Shown here in pieces: positions 34,796 through 45,782 of a stretch of DNA of 64,000 bases. The stretch spans positions 372,001 to 436,000 of the forward strand of contig JAKEKT010000019.1 in NCBI GenBank assembly GCA_021495925.1, read 5' to 3'. The position numbers and the translations under genes are program-made. The notes beneath the pieces are model-generated. The model ran no database searches, was not told the origin of the DNA, and saw only the letters and a list, made by a program, of their open reading frames with translations. Numbering within the stretch: the stretch's first letter is position 1; each line of letters opens with the position of its first letter. This DNA comes from Diplodia intermedia (taxonomy: Eukaryota > Ascomycota > Dothideomycetes > Botryosphaeriales > Botryosphaeriaceae).

Positions 34796-35773
34796 ATGCC
34801 CGTACGTCGCCGCAATCCTGCGCTACGCATGCCCTGCTGACATGCCCAACAGGCCTACCACTCCGTCTTCCTCGATGAGCCCAACCAGCACATAATAGGT
34901 ACCCGTTCCCGCCGCAGCCCCCGCCAGCTCCCCGCAGGCACTACCACGGAGCTGCATCATCTCGTATCCTCTCCCACACCACCAATGCGGCTCCCGACGC
35001 CACCATAACACACGCTCCGCCGCCTCCTCCTCCTCCTCCTCCTCCAACATCGTCCCCTCGCTCACCCGAAATGTTTCCTCTCGCTCCACAGGCAACCTCG
35101 CGCTGCTGCCGCTGCGCACGCGCACGCGCGGTCCTGCGATGCAGCTGCCCCCTCTGCCGGCCGACGTTACGGAGCTGACGGTCGAGGCGTCGCACGAGTC
35201 GTACGACCCCGTCGACGAGATCCTCGCCCTCTTCCGCGCCAACACCTTCTTCCGCAACTTCGAGATCAAGGGCCCCGCCGACCGCGTCCTCATCTACGGC
35301 ATCCTCTTCGTCAGCCAGGCCCTGGGCAACATCAAGCCGAGCATGAGCAGGAGGGAGGCCGAGAAGGTGCGTACACGTCCTCTGGGAAATAAAACAAGGA
35401 ACACCGTTGGCGGAGGTGACGTGAATGGGTGGGGAGATGGGAGGGAAGGGGGGGAAAACGGTTGCGGTGTAGGGGTTGTGGTTACGCGGCAGATTTGCTG
35501 ACGCTGCTTCGGCGTGATAACTACCAGGCCCTGATGAACCTCGCGCTCGACAACAACTTCGCCATCCCCGGCGATGCCAGCTTCCCGCTCAACCAGGCCT
35601 TCGAGGCCCCGGCCAACCGCAACGATGCCGAGACCCTCCGCCAGTACCTCGCACAGGTGCGTCAGGAGCTTGCCGTCAGGTTGCTGAACCGTGTGTATGC
35701 GGAGGACCAGGCGGCGCCGAGCAAGTACTGGCTCAGCTTCATCAAGAGGAAGTTCATGAACAAGTCGTTGTAG
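34796..35773 (+). CDS. ARC18: Arp2/3 complex subunit 3 (p21-Arc)
   Basis: Four exons: a 6-nt first exon (34796-34801, Met-Pro), then 34853-34898, 35092-35366 and 35528-35773, giving 190 residues. The joined start reads MPAYHSVFLDEPNQHIIGN, which is the conserved ARPC3 opening, followed by LPLRTRTRGPA, YDPVDEILALFRANTFFRNF and the C-terminal SKYWLSFIKRKFMNKSL. The 6-nt exon is inferred from this match and good splice sites. ARPC3 lies beside Arp3 in the seven-subunit complex that nucleates branched actin at endocytic sites and the growing tip. Confidence 0.94.
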
Positions 35774-36098
35774 AGGGGAGTATGAGTGGCTGTAGAGCGA
35801 TGAACGTCGGGGGGATTTTGCCGAAGCAAGCGTAAGACCGCAGGTCCGTGGTCATGGAAAATAGCGCTGGTGTTACGTCCAAGATCTCGTGTTGCACGCA
35901 CGACGAAAGCATAATCAAATGAGCGTCTGGTTTAGATTTTTCTGAGCAAAATAATGGTCTGTGATCATAGCATCTCTGATGAGCAGCCAGATGTATCTCC
36001 TTAAATGCAAAGTCGGCGTCGGCGAGCCCATCGAATATAGCAAGTGTAGCCACGCACAAGTATCGTAACAATTGTCCGCATTGTCAGTCATTGGTTAG
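35774..36098. other. Intergenic (convergent 3' ends)
   Basis: Between the stops of ARC18 and the FHA kinase gene. AT-richer; no gene or RNA seen. Confidence 0.5.
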
Positions 36099-38588
36099 CT
36101 AGCCAGTGCGCAACCTCTTCGGTGTCGGGTGCTTGAATTCCGAAGTCAGAGCAACCTCCCAGAAGTCAGCATCGTTGGTGCCTTGATCGAAATCCGATGA
36201 AGACTGTCTTTTTCCCGAAGACGTAGCGCTATATTGTTGCTGGGGGAGCGAGTTTTGAGTCATTTCCTGGTCAAAGTCAAAGGATGGCTGCCTCGTTTCT
36301 TGAAAGTCCATGGCCTCGTCATCTTTCTGCTCAGTCAGCGAGAGCTGTCTCATATCTTCGCGTATGCCCTCTTCATCAAGATGCAATTGATTTGGTACGG
36401 AAGAACGCGGCGGGAGGGATTGCTCGGCACCGTCAGCACGGTAAAGCTTCTGCAGATCTTGTTCCTTCGCGTGGTGTTTCAGTGTCAGAAGCTGTGTTGG
36501 AATTAGTTGCTGTTGGCCTTGGTTCTCTTGGTCAATATCCTGTCGAGGATTAGAATCTTGCTGCACCACGCGTCCTGTAACAGACTGTCTAGTCTCGGTC
36601 AAAGGCGGTCTAGGTGAGTAGGTAGCTGCAATGCGCTTGGCGGGTGTCCACTCTTCAGACGCAGTACCTCCCCAAGATTGTGGCGGTCGAGGGATCTCTG
36701 ACTCTTCTCCTGAATCTATCGATGGAGTTGCCGAGCTCGCTCCTGGGCAGGCCGCCTCTTCAGTTATGACCGGCATCATTGAAGATTGGCCCGATAATAG
36801 GTCGACGATAGGGAGGGGCCGGCGTTCAGGCAACGTGGGTGGTGGAAAGAACTGAGATGTGTTGAGTTCCATCTGCGGGCGAGATGGAGAAATGCGCTCG
36901 ATGATCCTAAAAGTCCTTCTTCGAGGCTCCCAGTCTTTGGTGACATGCTGATACACCGCTTTGAATTCATCAACATGGGCTCGGTTCGAGAACAAGTCAT
37001 GCTGCAGAGCCTCCTTCGCACTCAGGCGGTCGTTCTCATCTAATACGACTGTCCGACGGATGAAATCCTTCGCTCGACGTCCGACTCCTTGCCAGGCGGG
37101 ATCGTTATCCAGAATGTCAAGATTGCATCTGCTGCTCAAGATCTTGACGGCAGCCTCCTGGTTTTCGGCGTCGTTTTCGTGGAACATCGGTTTACCAGTT
37201 AATAGTTGAGCGGTAACACAGCCAACAGACCATATGTCGACCGCCTTGGAGTATCCCGAACCGAAGGGAATCTTTGAATTCCGTTTGAAGATTTCCCTGT
37301 AATTCAATTAGTAATTCAGTAAAAGATTGCAAATTTATTCGAGTTCCATGCGAGTGTAATAGCAGATATCCACCTACGGAGCATTAAAGCCGAGTGTTCC
37401 CGCCATAGTCTTCATTCTTTGAGCTGCGTCCTCGTCAGGCAAGTAGCGCGCTTGACCGAAATCAGTAATGACAGCTCGAGATGCGGTCTTTGTCGATGTC
37501 AGTAGCACATTGTCTGGCTTAATGTCCCGATGAACGATGCCATTGTTGTGCAGGTACTCGACGCCTTTGAGAATCTGGTACACGATCACGGCGGCCTCAA
37601 TGGTGGGCATTCCGGATTCATGCCTGTTCGTTATGAAGGAGAAGAGATCGCCTCCCGGAATGAGTTCTTGGAAGATGTAGCTGCAAAATTCCAGTAAGAC
37701 CCAAGAGGATTGGCAAGCGGATCGACTTACAAGCCTGCATCGCTGTGGTAGACCTTTTCCAGCTTGATGATGTTCGGCTACTTTGTCAGCGGGTTGTATA
37801 CAGGGAACGGTTTGTACACTTACGTGATCGAGGTCTTTCAAGACCTCAAATTCACGTGCGAGTCTTTCCATATATCTTCCTTGTTGGTGCAAACGGTCGA
37901 GGTCAACAAGTTTACACGCGACCTGTCGTTGAGTCTTCCGGTGGATGGCTACGTGGACTGCACCATAGCCACCCTCCCCAATCACGCGAGGTTTGACGTG
38001 ATATCGATGAGAGATGACCTAGAACAGTAAGACCTTCACCTGATATCAAGAATTCACATGTAGCTTGCCTTCATGTCCATTTTCAGCTCGGGAGAGAAAA
38101 CACGGTCCTTGCCTCTATGTTCTCCTTCCACGCGGTACCGAAGGAACTTCATGGGAGCGAGCCATAATTCGTCATTGTCTTCAAGAAGAGTGATGTGGAC
38201 GTGAGGGCGCATTGTGACAGTCTCAAGCGTATGGGCTCTCTTGAGGCGAGTGCCGTTCGTCGAGAGGTCCTCAGCATAGACGAGAGGCTCGATTCCCCAC
38301 TGTCCATCATTATCGAATAGAATGCAGTGGAATTTCAGGTGACGTTTGGAGATTGTCTGGTGTGCATAGTGCAACTCCGGCGAATCCCTTCCAAGGTGAA
38401 ACTCCTGGTTGGCGCGGATCGGTATCCGTGAACTCAGGTCTACATGTGAGTCAGGTGGAGACTCCAGAGAAAATGCGCAACCACAGACCTGAGTCTCTGC
38501 CATCGTACTCGTAAGCTGCATCCCGAACGTCGAGGAAGGCGACCGGGGGCCCAGCTTGACCCTTTCGAGGTGCAGAGGATTCCACCAT
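36099..38588 (-). CDS. FHA-domain Ser/Thr kinase, CHK2/Rad53 family
   Basis: Six exons (38588-38489, 38439-38069, 38018-37824, 37777-37731, 37680-37378, 37296-36099) give 737 residues, all in frame. The FHA domain (about 45-120) has HLGRD, SKRHLKFH and DLSTNGTRL. The kinase domain follows: GEGGYGAVHVA, ACKLVDL, HRDIKPDN, ITDFGQARYL and APE, the last made by joining exons 5 and 6. Then comes a long Gln/Ser/Pro-rich tail with several SQ/TQ sites. The layout matches CHK2-type checkpoint kinases (ChkB/ChkC, Cds1, Rad53, Mek1); which one cannot be told without a tree. Introns 1 (49 nt) and 2 (50 nt, GC donor) are needed for frame. An alternative start is the ATG at 38521 without intron 1. Confidence 0.86.
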
Positions 38589-39014
38589 CTTCCCCGCTCG
38601 GTAGCCCCTCTCGACGGTTGCGATTCCCCGCCTGGGCAGACGGCTCGTGAAAATGGACGGGTGACGCGTTGCGAGTGGCAGCGAATGGCCAGCGCGTCTT
38701 GGCGTGTGTCACTGGTAGGCGCCTGTCACGAGGACCGGGCCTAGCTTTCTGACTAATCCGCGCTATACCGGTAGCGGCTAGGCTCGCTTAAGCACCACAC
38801 AAGAACACTGCGGAGCAGCTTCAGACCATCTTCTTTCCACACCAACGGACCTCATCTCGACAACCAGGTAAGCACGAATTTTGCCCCTCTGCGCCGCTCA
38901 ATGGCTGCCAGGAGCCCGCAGCAACTCGCTGCAGCCTTCGGCAAGCTCACTGCAGCGAGTGCACCCTCTCGCCGATCATGCGACTGACTGTTCTCAGTTC
39001 ATCTAGTTTTCAAG
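38589..39014. promoter_or_regulatory. Divergent promoter with eL41 5'-UTR intron
   Basis: Serves the FHA kinase (minus) and eL41 (plus). A good intron, CAG/GTAAGC at 38868 to TTCTCAG at 38997 with a CTGAC branch, lies in the eL41 leader and ends 17 bases before its ATG. Leader introns are common in ribosomal protein genes. Confidence 0.55.
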
Positions 39015-39155
39015 ATGAGAGCGAAGTGGAGGAAGAAGCGCGTCAGACGCCTCAAGCGTAAGAGAAGAAAGGTTCGCGCGAGAAGGTATGTTCCTCCCAG
39101 CTCAACAGCTACCCCGCCTTCGATTCCAGCTCGCTGACGAAATTGCAGCAAATAA
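39015..39155 (+). CDS. RPL41: 60S ribosomal protein eL41
   Basis: A 71-nt exon (39015-39085) and a 7-nt last exon (39149-39155), split by a 63-nt GTATGT...GCAG intron, give exactly 25 residues: MRAKWRKKRVRRLKRKRRK followed by VRARSK. This is the near-invariant eukaryotic eL41, the smallest ribosomal protein, an all-basic helix that bridges the subunits (bridge eB12/eB14 region). The final Ser-Lys-stop depends on the 7-nt exon, and the result matches the family length. It is too short for ordinary gene finders. Confidence 0.95.
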
Positions 39156-39749
39156 ACGACTCGCCTTCTCGAGCACTGTCACCCCGCTACCTACCATGAG
39201 AACGGCTTCACCAATCAACAATCCTTGACACGGCTCGCAATCGACTTCACCAACTCGGCTCTCGGAGCATTACGTCATTCCATCGGCAACGAAGGCACGG
39301 CGGCTATGGGCGCGGAGCGTGGACCGACTGCGAATTTCAATCTTGGATTGTCGCACAGTGGGAAGATGGGGCAACTGGTCGAAATTCCTTCGAGGATACA
39401 GAGCGTTTACGCTACCGCATTCGGGCAGACCCGTTTCTAACACCGGCACTTTGGGGCCTTTGAAACCGTCTCGCCTTAGTCGATTAGGCACAATGAAAGT
39501 CCTGATCAACGATGAGATTCAACGTGCTTGATGTGAACCTGTGCATACGGAACCTCATTTGTCACGCCAACATGGAGATTACCTACTCCATCATTGGCCC
39601 TCTTTCAGTTCCAAGAGTGAAACAGTGCGAAAAATTGACTTGACGGCCTTCACCCCACGGCTCGCCAGGTCTCATTACGCTCTGACATGCAATCATCCAG
39701 ATGCAATTTCAAAAAATTTGCGCCCAGATGGGTATCAACGCACAATCGC
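39156..39749. other. Intergenic (convergent 3' ends)
   Basis: Between eL41 and the esterase gene. Open frames here have no motifs and probably include the eL41 3'-UTR. Confidence 0.5.
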
Positions 39750-40933
39750 TTAGGTCAACTTCTCCAAAATGAACTGTTGCGTCACCTCCAGCGCTGGACC
39801 GGCGTGCTCACACACGGACGGCGGAAATAAGGTAAAGGCGTGGGGCGCCCCAGTGAAGATCTTGGTGATTGCCTCGCTCCCGGTGCATCTCCACTTGATG
39901 GTCATCATCAGGGTGTCGTCCAAAAGAGGATCCTCGGTCCCGCACGTGAACAGCGCTGGCGGCAGTGTTGCCCTCCCGAACTGATACAGATCGTCGTAGA
40001 ACGGTGAGATGGCTGGCTCACGCCGTTGCTCTTGCGTTCTGTCGGGCAAATACGCATCCGTGAAATGCGCCATTTCGCTCTGGTCCAGGACCAGTGGGCC
40101 GTGTCTCTTGAAGTTCTTTGCTTGCGGCAGAGTGTTGGACAGGTCGTAGACGCCATATTGCAGAAGCAATCCTCGCAAAGAGAAGGCCGACTGCATCTTG
40201 AGGAAATGGAGCACCGTCAAGACGCTGAGATTGGCACCAGCCGACTGCCGTCAATATTAGCTAAAGCGCGAGTGGCTGAAGACGGTGGCCTACTTCTCCA
40301 CCGATGAACATCAGATCAGCACCATAGTTGGGCTTCGCCTTCCTGCTGAGCCAGTCCGCAGCGTCAATACAATCGTCGAGTCCGGCAGGGTAAGGGTGCT
40401 CAGGCGCCAGTCTATAACCGATACTAACAACTGCGAGCTGGCAACCGTCGGCGAGCGACTTGATGTACGTGTCTGAGCTGTACCTGTTCAACGCGAGATT
40501 CACAACGTGCACACGGCGGGAGCCTACTGTTTCTCCGAGTTCAGCACGAAACCGCCGCCGTGGATATGCATGAAGACGCCCCTCACGTCGCCGCTTGCAG
40601 GCTTGAACATGCGGCAGGGAATGTCGCGGCCGGCATCCCGGGAGGGCATCTTGAAGTCGACGCCAGATTCGAGCACGAGAGGCTTGGGCAAAGCAGTCTC
40701 CCCGTTCCAACGCATCTGGCGGAACTTCTCTGCCCCGACCTGCACGCGCGGAGCTCAGCATGCGGTTCCTGTCGCGTCGTGCGACTTGCCAGACACGACA
40801 GCCTTACCTCGTGCCACTTCGGAATGCTTAGCTGCGTCTCGATGAGCCTATCGTTTAGCGCAGCGGTTGCGCTGCTGATTCTGGACTCGTCGAACTTGGA
40901 GTCGTCGAGGACAAGGTCACTGGCGAGAGGCAT
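39750..40933 (-). CDS. Alpha/beta-hydrolase, hormone-sensitive-lipase family esterase
   Basis: Four exons (40933-40808, 40739-40528, 40483-40294, 40244-39750) give 340 residues. The oxyanion motif HIHGGGF is near residue 100; YRLAPEHPYPAGLDD follows. The nucleophile elbow GGESAGANLS is split by intron 3 just before the Ser (about 177). The acid is in CGTEDPLLDD (about 281) and the His in GAPHAFTLF (about 311). This is a complete HSL-type triad for an ester or lactone hydrolase. No signal peptide, so probably cytosolic. The substrate is unknown; fungal relatives include steroid- and arylacetamide-deacetylase-like enzymes. Exon 2 ends AAA CA with donor GTAGGC, which avoids a TAG. Confidence 0.88.
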
Positions 40934-41883
40934 CGTGAACGCTCGCAGCTTCGAGGCGTGCAGAAGAGAGCGCAGACATGATCTCTATCGTTGCAATGCT
41001 CAGTGTCCGCGTGAGGCGAGCACGGCATGCTGATTGCTGGCTATCTGGACCGGCAGTGGGGGGAAGGCGCCAGGGGCCTCGGAAAAAGCGGCCGAAAACG
41101 CGGGGCGGGAGCAGCGACGCACAGCCGCTGCAGCTCCGTCACTCGTCCACTGCAACCAGCATCTCCTGCACACGACGCACGCGCGCGCTGATACCGGCGG
41201 GCATACTCTGGCCCGACCAACTTTCTCCGATCCCACAGCAAGGCGCAGCATGAGGCCGGCCAGCCGGTGGAGACTCGTTCCTTGCTATCGTCCAGCCAAG
41301 AGCTCACGCATCCTTGGCCTTTCCCCATTTTACGCATTTGGTCACGAGACTGGCTGCTTGAAGGGCCAATTGTACCCGGGTACCTTCCCCTCGCCTCTCA
41401 GTAATCGCCCTTGTCGGACACAGTTCCAATCGGGCCCATGGCAGCCTCACGATGTACCCCTCCTGCCGCGCCATCATTGGCCACTGTTCCCTCCCCCAAG
41501 AGCGCCATGGAGTACACTGACCTCTTGAGCGATTGATCCGAGCTCAGCCAAGAGTCCAAGTACGGCGGAACATGCCCAGCCACAGCAGTCCCGCGGTCGA
41601 GCTGGGACTACGGCGTTTCCGGGTGCCTCGTTGAGCGCTGTGTGGCGGGAGGTGCTGCTGACGCCGGCACCTCGCAGTGGTGAGGCGACGGCAGCCGAGC
41701 CAAAGCCAAGGATGCAGCACTGGGCCCATACACGGCAGGCCTGGCCTATTTAACGTCCACCCCGCGACCCCGCAGCCTGGGCCTACGTCCTTTTAGGATA
41801 TCGTCCTTTGTGACAGTCTCCCTTTGTCTGCCACCTTTCATCCGCTTCCCCGGGACCCCTCAGACCGCACCTCAGCCTAGTGA
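40934..41883. promoter_or_regulatory. Long divergent promoter, esterase/ENA ATPase
   Basis: 950 bp between two divergent starts. A TATA-like TATTTAA is at 41757-41763, about 120 bases before the ATPase ATG. A long promoter would suit a salt/pH-induced ATPase, but specific sites were not resolved. Confidence 0.45.
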
Positions 41884-44800
41884 ATGGGGATAGAAGACAC
41901 CACCCTTGATGTCGAGGAGACGACTGAACCTCCTATACGTGGCCCCGTAGAGGAACGTATATCCAAGGGCACTGCTTCTCCCGCCGAGAAGGAAGCCGGA
42001 TCTGCCGGCACCACGCTGACCTCTGCGCCATCGACCGACCTCTCCACAGACGACGGTAAAGAAGGCTGCGGCTTCAAGGACGCCCACACCGTACCCGCGG
42101 CCATCGTCGCCCGGGTACTAGGCGTTGATCCTCAGTAAGCCCGCCCCCTTCACGCAGCCGTTGCACCGATGGCTAACGGAAGCCAGAAATGGCCTCACTC
42201 GTGCCGAAGCCGCGTCTCGCCTTGAGCGAGATGGGCTTAACAAAGTTGAGGGAGCTAAAGGGCTTTCCTTGTGGAAAATCATGTTGAGACAGGTCTCGAA
42301 CAGCCTGACCCTAGTATGTAGACCAGCGACGTTGGCCATCAACAACGGGTGGTGAATGTCGCGCATTGATGACTTCGTCGCAAGACGACACTCAAATGCC
42401 TGTGCCTCGTTCCTGCATCACTGACCCAACTAGGTCCTTTTGATTGTCATGGCCCTTAGCTTCGGCATTGATGACTACATCGAAGGCGGTGTCATAACGG
42501 CTGTCATTCTACTCAACATCGTCGTCGGGTGAGACACCAGCTTTCTTGTGCAGCGAACTCTGCTGATGCATTTGAACCAGATTCGTCCAAGACTACCACG
42601 CAGAGAAGGCCATCATGTCATTGTACGCGTTATCCGCGCCCGTTTCCAAGGTGATGCGAGACGGTGCAATTGAGCATGCCAAAGCCGAGACTGTAGTTGT
42701 TGGTGACATTGTCCACCTCAATGTCGGGGACATTGTGCCTGCAGACTTGCGGCTCATTGACGGTATCAACGTGTCCACCGACGAAGCTCTCCTGACCGGA
42801 GAGTCCCTGCCCGTGAACAAAACCCCACACAAGATTTTCGAGAACTACTCCGACATACCCGTCGGAGATCGCACCAACATGGCATACTCTGCCACCACCA
42901 TGTCTCAGGGAAGAGCCACTGGTATTGTTGTGGCAACCGGCGTCAACACTGAAGTGGGACAGATTGCCGAGATGCTGCGCAGCCGTGGCCGAGTGACCGA
43001 AGGATCCAACATCGCCGTCCGTTCCTGGAACCGTTTCAAGAATGGCTTCAAGGTTGTGTTGGGTCTGGAAGGAACTCCCCTGCAGATCAAGCTGAGCAAA
43101 TTCGCTCTACTCCTCTTCGCCCTGGCCATCCTCCTCGCGGTCATCGTCTTCTCCGCGGCCAAATGGGACGTTCGAGGTGAAGTTCTCATTTACGGCATCT
43201 GCGTGGGGGTTGCGGTCATTCCGGAATCCCTCATCGCGGTGCTTACCATTACGATCGCGGTTGGCACCAAGGCCATGGCCAAGGGCAATGTCATTGTCAG
43301 GAAGCTATCCGCTCTCGAAGCCGTTGGAGGCGTTACCAACATTTGCTCCGACAAGACGGGAACCCTGACCCAGGGCAAGATGATTGCTCGGAAGGCATGG
43401 ATTCCGGCCATGGGAACAATGACGATCCACGACACTACCAACCCCTTCGACCCTTCGAGTGGGTTTGTCAGGATGAATGACTGTGATATCGATATTGAAG
43501 AATACGATATTGAAGAATACGATGATTCAACTCACCTGGACACCTTCTTGAAGGCCATCGCCCTGTGCAACCTCTCATCCGTCTACAAATCTTCTGCGGA
43601 CGACGCATCAGTGAGCACTGCCTCGGAGGCCGGATGGGTCAGCGTCGGCGAGCCCACAGAGATCGCTCTCCAGGTCCTCGCAATGCGCTTCAACTCGGGC
43701 AAATCCACCTTGATGGATGACGGGAACTTGGAACTGCTGGCCGAATTCCCGTTTGACTCCAACTTCAAGCGCATGACAGTCATCTACAAGGACAAGACTG
43801 AAACCATTGCCCACGCTTACATGAAAGGTGCGGTTGAGGTCATGCTCCCCGCCCTCCTGAGCTCTGATTCGGAAAAGAAGCAGATCAGCGCCGTGGCGGA
43901 GGAAATGGCCGGCAACGGCCTTCGCGTTCTCTGCGTCGGTCAGAAGCTGGTGCCGAACGATGACCCGAAGCAGCTCACCGACCGCGCTACCGCTGAATCG
44001 AGTATCGGCTTCGTTGGTCTCGTAGGCTTGTACGATCCACCACGTCTGGAGACAGCCGAAGCGGTGCGCAGGTGTCAAATCGCTGGCATTACAGTGCATA
44101 TGCTGACGGGAGATCACATCAAAACGGCCACAGCCATCGCACATGAGGTCGGCATTTTGAGCGGTGTCGCACCGAACGCGAACTCGGGGTCTGCCATCAT
44201 GCCCGCATCCGAGTTCGACAGGTTCTCGGACGAAGAGGTCGATGCCATCGAGACGCTGCCCTTGGTGCTGGCCCGATGCAGTCCCAAGACGAAAGTCCGC
44301 ATGGTCCAAGCCATGCACCGCCGGAAAGCCTTCTGCGTCATGACAGGCGACGGCGTGAACGACGCGCCCGCCCTCCGCATCTCGTCGGTCGGCGTGGCCA
44401 TGGGCTTGAACGGCAGCGACGTGGCCAAGGAGGCGGCCGACATGGTGCTGACGGACGACAACTTCGCGTCCATCGTCAAGGCCGTCGAAGAGGGCCGGCG
44501 GCTGTTCGACAACATCCAGAAGTTCCTGCTGCACCTGCTCATCTCCAACATCGCGCAGGTGCTCCTGCTGCTCATCGGCCTCGCGTTCAAGGACGCCGAC
44601 GGCAACTCGGTCTTCCCGCTCTCGCCGCTCGAGATCCTGTGGGTCAACCTCATCACCTCGTCCTTCCTCGCCCTGGGGCTGGGCGTCGAGGAGGCCCAGC
44701 CCGACATCATGCTGCGCCCGCCGCACGACCTGCGCGTCGGCGTCTTCACGCCCGAGCTCATCGTCGACAAGTTCATCTACGGCACCTTCATGGGCTCGCT

Positions 44801-45335
44801 CTGCATCGCGGCCTTCACGTCCGTCGCCTTCGGTGTGGGTGATGGCGCGCTCGGCCGCGACTGCAACGAGGGCTGGAACGACTCGTGCGGCACCGTCTTC
44901 CGCGCGCGCGCGACGACGTACGCAACGCTGTCGTTCCTGCTGCTCGTCACGGCGTGGGAGGTCAAGCACTTCAGCCGCAGCCTGTTCAACCTGTACCCGC
45001 AGCACGTCCAGGGCGGCGGCCCGCGTTTCGGCTTGTCGGTCTTCGGCGCCGTCTGGCGCAACCGCTTCCTCTTCTGGGCCGTCGTCGCGGGTTTCGTCAT
45101 CACCTTCCCCGTCGTTTACATACCCGTCATCAACCGCATCGTCTTCAAGCACGAGGCCATCACGTGGGAGTGGGGCGTCGTCGTCGCGTGCCTCGTCGTG
45201 TACCTGGCGGCTGTGGAGAGCTGGAAGGCGGTCAAGAGGCGGTTCGGGTTGGGGAGCGGCAAGTATCGCTTGTTGACGGTGGAAGATGCGGAGATGAGGG
45301 CGGGGTTGGCGCCGCACAAGGGGGAGAAGGTTTGA
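41884..45335 (+). CDS. ENA1: P-type Na+/K+-exporting ATPase, ENA (type IID)
   Basis: Four exons (41884-42134, 42187-42313, 42434-42528, 42581-45335) give 1075 residues, the usual ENA length. Landmarks: LTGESLPVNK (about 231), VIPESLIAVLTITIAVG (ENA-type membrane segment 4), CSDKTGTLTQGKM with the phosphorylated Asp (about 413), TGDGVNDAPAL (about 745), and four to five C-terminal membrane segments. ENA ATPases push Na+, Li+ or K+ out of the cell and give salt and high-pH tolerance; in yeast they are induced by calcineurin and Hog1. The N-terminus (1-70) is acidic and disordered. A 15-bp tandem duplication sits in the loop before the nucleotide-binding domain. Confidence 0.94.
43491..43520 (+). 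repeat. 15-bp perfect tandem duplication in ENA1
   Basis: The unit gatattgaagaatac occurs twice in direct succession (43491-43505 and 43506-43520), duplicating five codons (Asp-Ile-Glu-Glu-Tyr). Being a multiple of three, it keeps frame. Confidence 0.9.
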
Positions 45336-45674
45336 GTGTTGCGTTGCCGCTGGCTTCTTTGGGCGTGAGGTGTATGCCTACATCGCGCAGAGAAGAGTGG
45401 CCGATATGATTGTGGGAGAGTTGAGGGACTAAATTGTCATGCGAGACAGGTTAGGAGGACTGACGGTGGATCGGGACACACTCTTTTGTTTCCTGGCAGT
45501 TGTTGGAGTTTGGAATTCAGGGATTTTCGGGCACGCACCCATCCGTTCGTTATCGTCATGAGATATGTCCAACGTAGCACGCTCTTTTGATAAGCACAGC
45601 CCAAGACAGGGGACGCAAATCAAGCATATTGTTGCCCCCCACCCATCTTCCATGCTGCACACCCTGCTCGCTGT
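45336..45674. other. Intergenic (convergent 3' ends)
   Basis: Between the stops of ENA1 (plus) and RIT1 (minus). No gene seen. Confidence 0.5.
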
Positions 45675-45750
45675 TCAGCGCGTGTACCTCGTCTCACTGA
45701 CATAATCCTTCTTCGGGCCCTTGACAACGTACGTCACCACCATCCCCTCG

Positions 45751-45782
<32 letters not shown>

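Noticed and set aside
38054..38521. Intron-free start of the FHA kinase at 38521
   Set aside because: Possible, but the ATG at 38588 with a 49-nt intron (CTGAC branch, TAG acceptor) leaves the next junction in phase and skips no FHA residue; kept only as an alternative.
39225..39440. 71-codon frame after eL41
   Set aside because: Lies in the probable 3'-UTR of eL41, with no motif.
43608..45317. 569-codon minus-strand frame opposite ENA1
   Set aside because: Shadow of the ATPase reading frame; no motif, biased to Arg/Asp/His/Gln.
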